DNA from: Coriaria nepalensis
Lineage: Eukaryota > Streptophyta > Magnoliopsida > Cucurbitales > Coriariaceae
Reading direction: 5' to 3'
NCBI GenBank assembly: GCA_027186245.1
Contig: CP114500.1
Coordinates: forward strand, 7,512,001-7,576,000
Length of the DNA: 64,000 nucleotides
The notes under the pieces are model-generated. The model did not search any database and was not told where the DNA came from. It worked only from the letters and a program-made list of their open reading frames with translations. This document shows, one piece after another, positions 63,981-64,000 of this stretch; position 1 is the stretch's first letter; each line of letters opens with the position of its first letter. The translations under genes and the position numbers were made by a program.

Positions 63981-64000
63981 ACTGCGCATATTCAACTAGA

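Overview
This window is a stretch of nuclear genome from a flowering plant, almost certainly a eudicot. The evidence is AT-rich intergenic DNA, short exons joined through GT..AG introns, the plant gene families present (chloroplast ribosomal protein cS22/PSRP2, trichome-birefringence-like acetyltransferase, RABA4 GTPase, clan-71 P450, O-fucosyltransferase, GH1 beta-glucosidase) and plant-style promoter motifs (histone octamer, telo-box/site II, E2F). I could not name the species. Exon boundaries were read by hand from splice sites and frame continuity, so all gene models are predictions.

Layout: (1) 1-14 kb: SURP/G-patch splicing factor (+), an AT-rich gap holding a long-TIR DNA element, a bHLH122/130-type transcription factor (+), and a RABA4-type Rab GTPase (+). 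(2) 14.5-23 kb: a complete cytochrome P450 (-) and a truncated relative (-), then a degenerate telomere-repeat-like tract that switches strand in its middle, then an AT-rich gap. (3) 23-38.7 kb, gene-dense: nsLTP-like 8-Cys protein (-); canonical histone H3.1 (-) and ribosomal protein eL6 (+) diverging from a 0.6-kb shared promoter region; a GFA2-type mitochondrial DnaJ (+, 18 exons); plastid ribosomal protein cS22/PSRP2 (+); a SYN3-type cohesin kleisin (+) with E2F-like promoter sites. (4) 39-43.5 kb: a tandem pair of a small unrecognised gene (one frameshifted, one intact, 64 aa) separated by a gap with a Tourist-like MITE. (5) 43.6-51.7 kb: TBL acetyltransferase (-), UPM1/SUMT for siroheme (+), O-fucosyltransferase (-). 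(6) 52.5-64 kb: a GH1 beta-glucosidase cluster with one wrecked copy cut by a LINE RNase H fragment and two intact 12-exon copies, with a decayed copia element and a GC-rich hAT-type MITE between them.

Most genes are unrelated housekeeping or developmental loci. The parts that read as local systems are the H3.1/eL6 divergent promoter (growth and S-phase linked), the beta-glucosidase cluster (specialised-metabolite deglycosylation, substrate unknown), the P450 gene with its broken neighbour, and the small-ORF tandem pair. The least ordinary signals are the strand-switching telomere-like tract, the P450 lacking the usual I-helix acid, and the duplicated small gene with differing palindromes at corresponding downstream positions.
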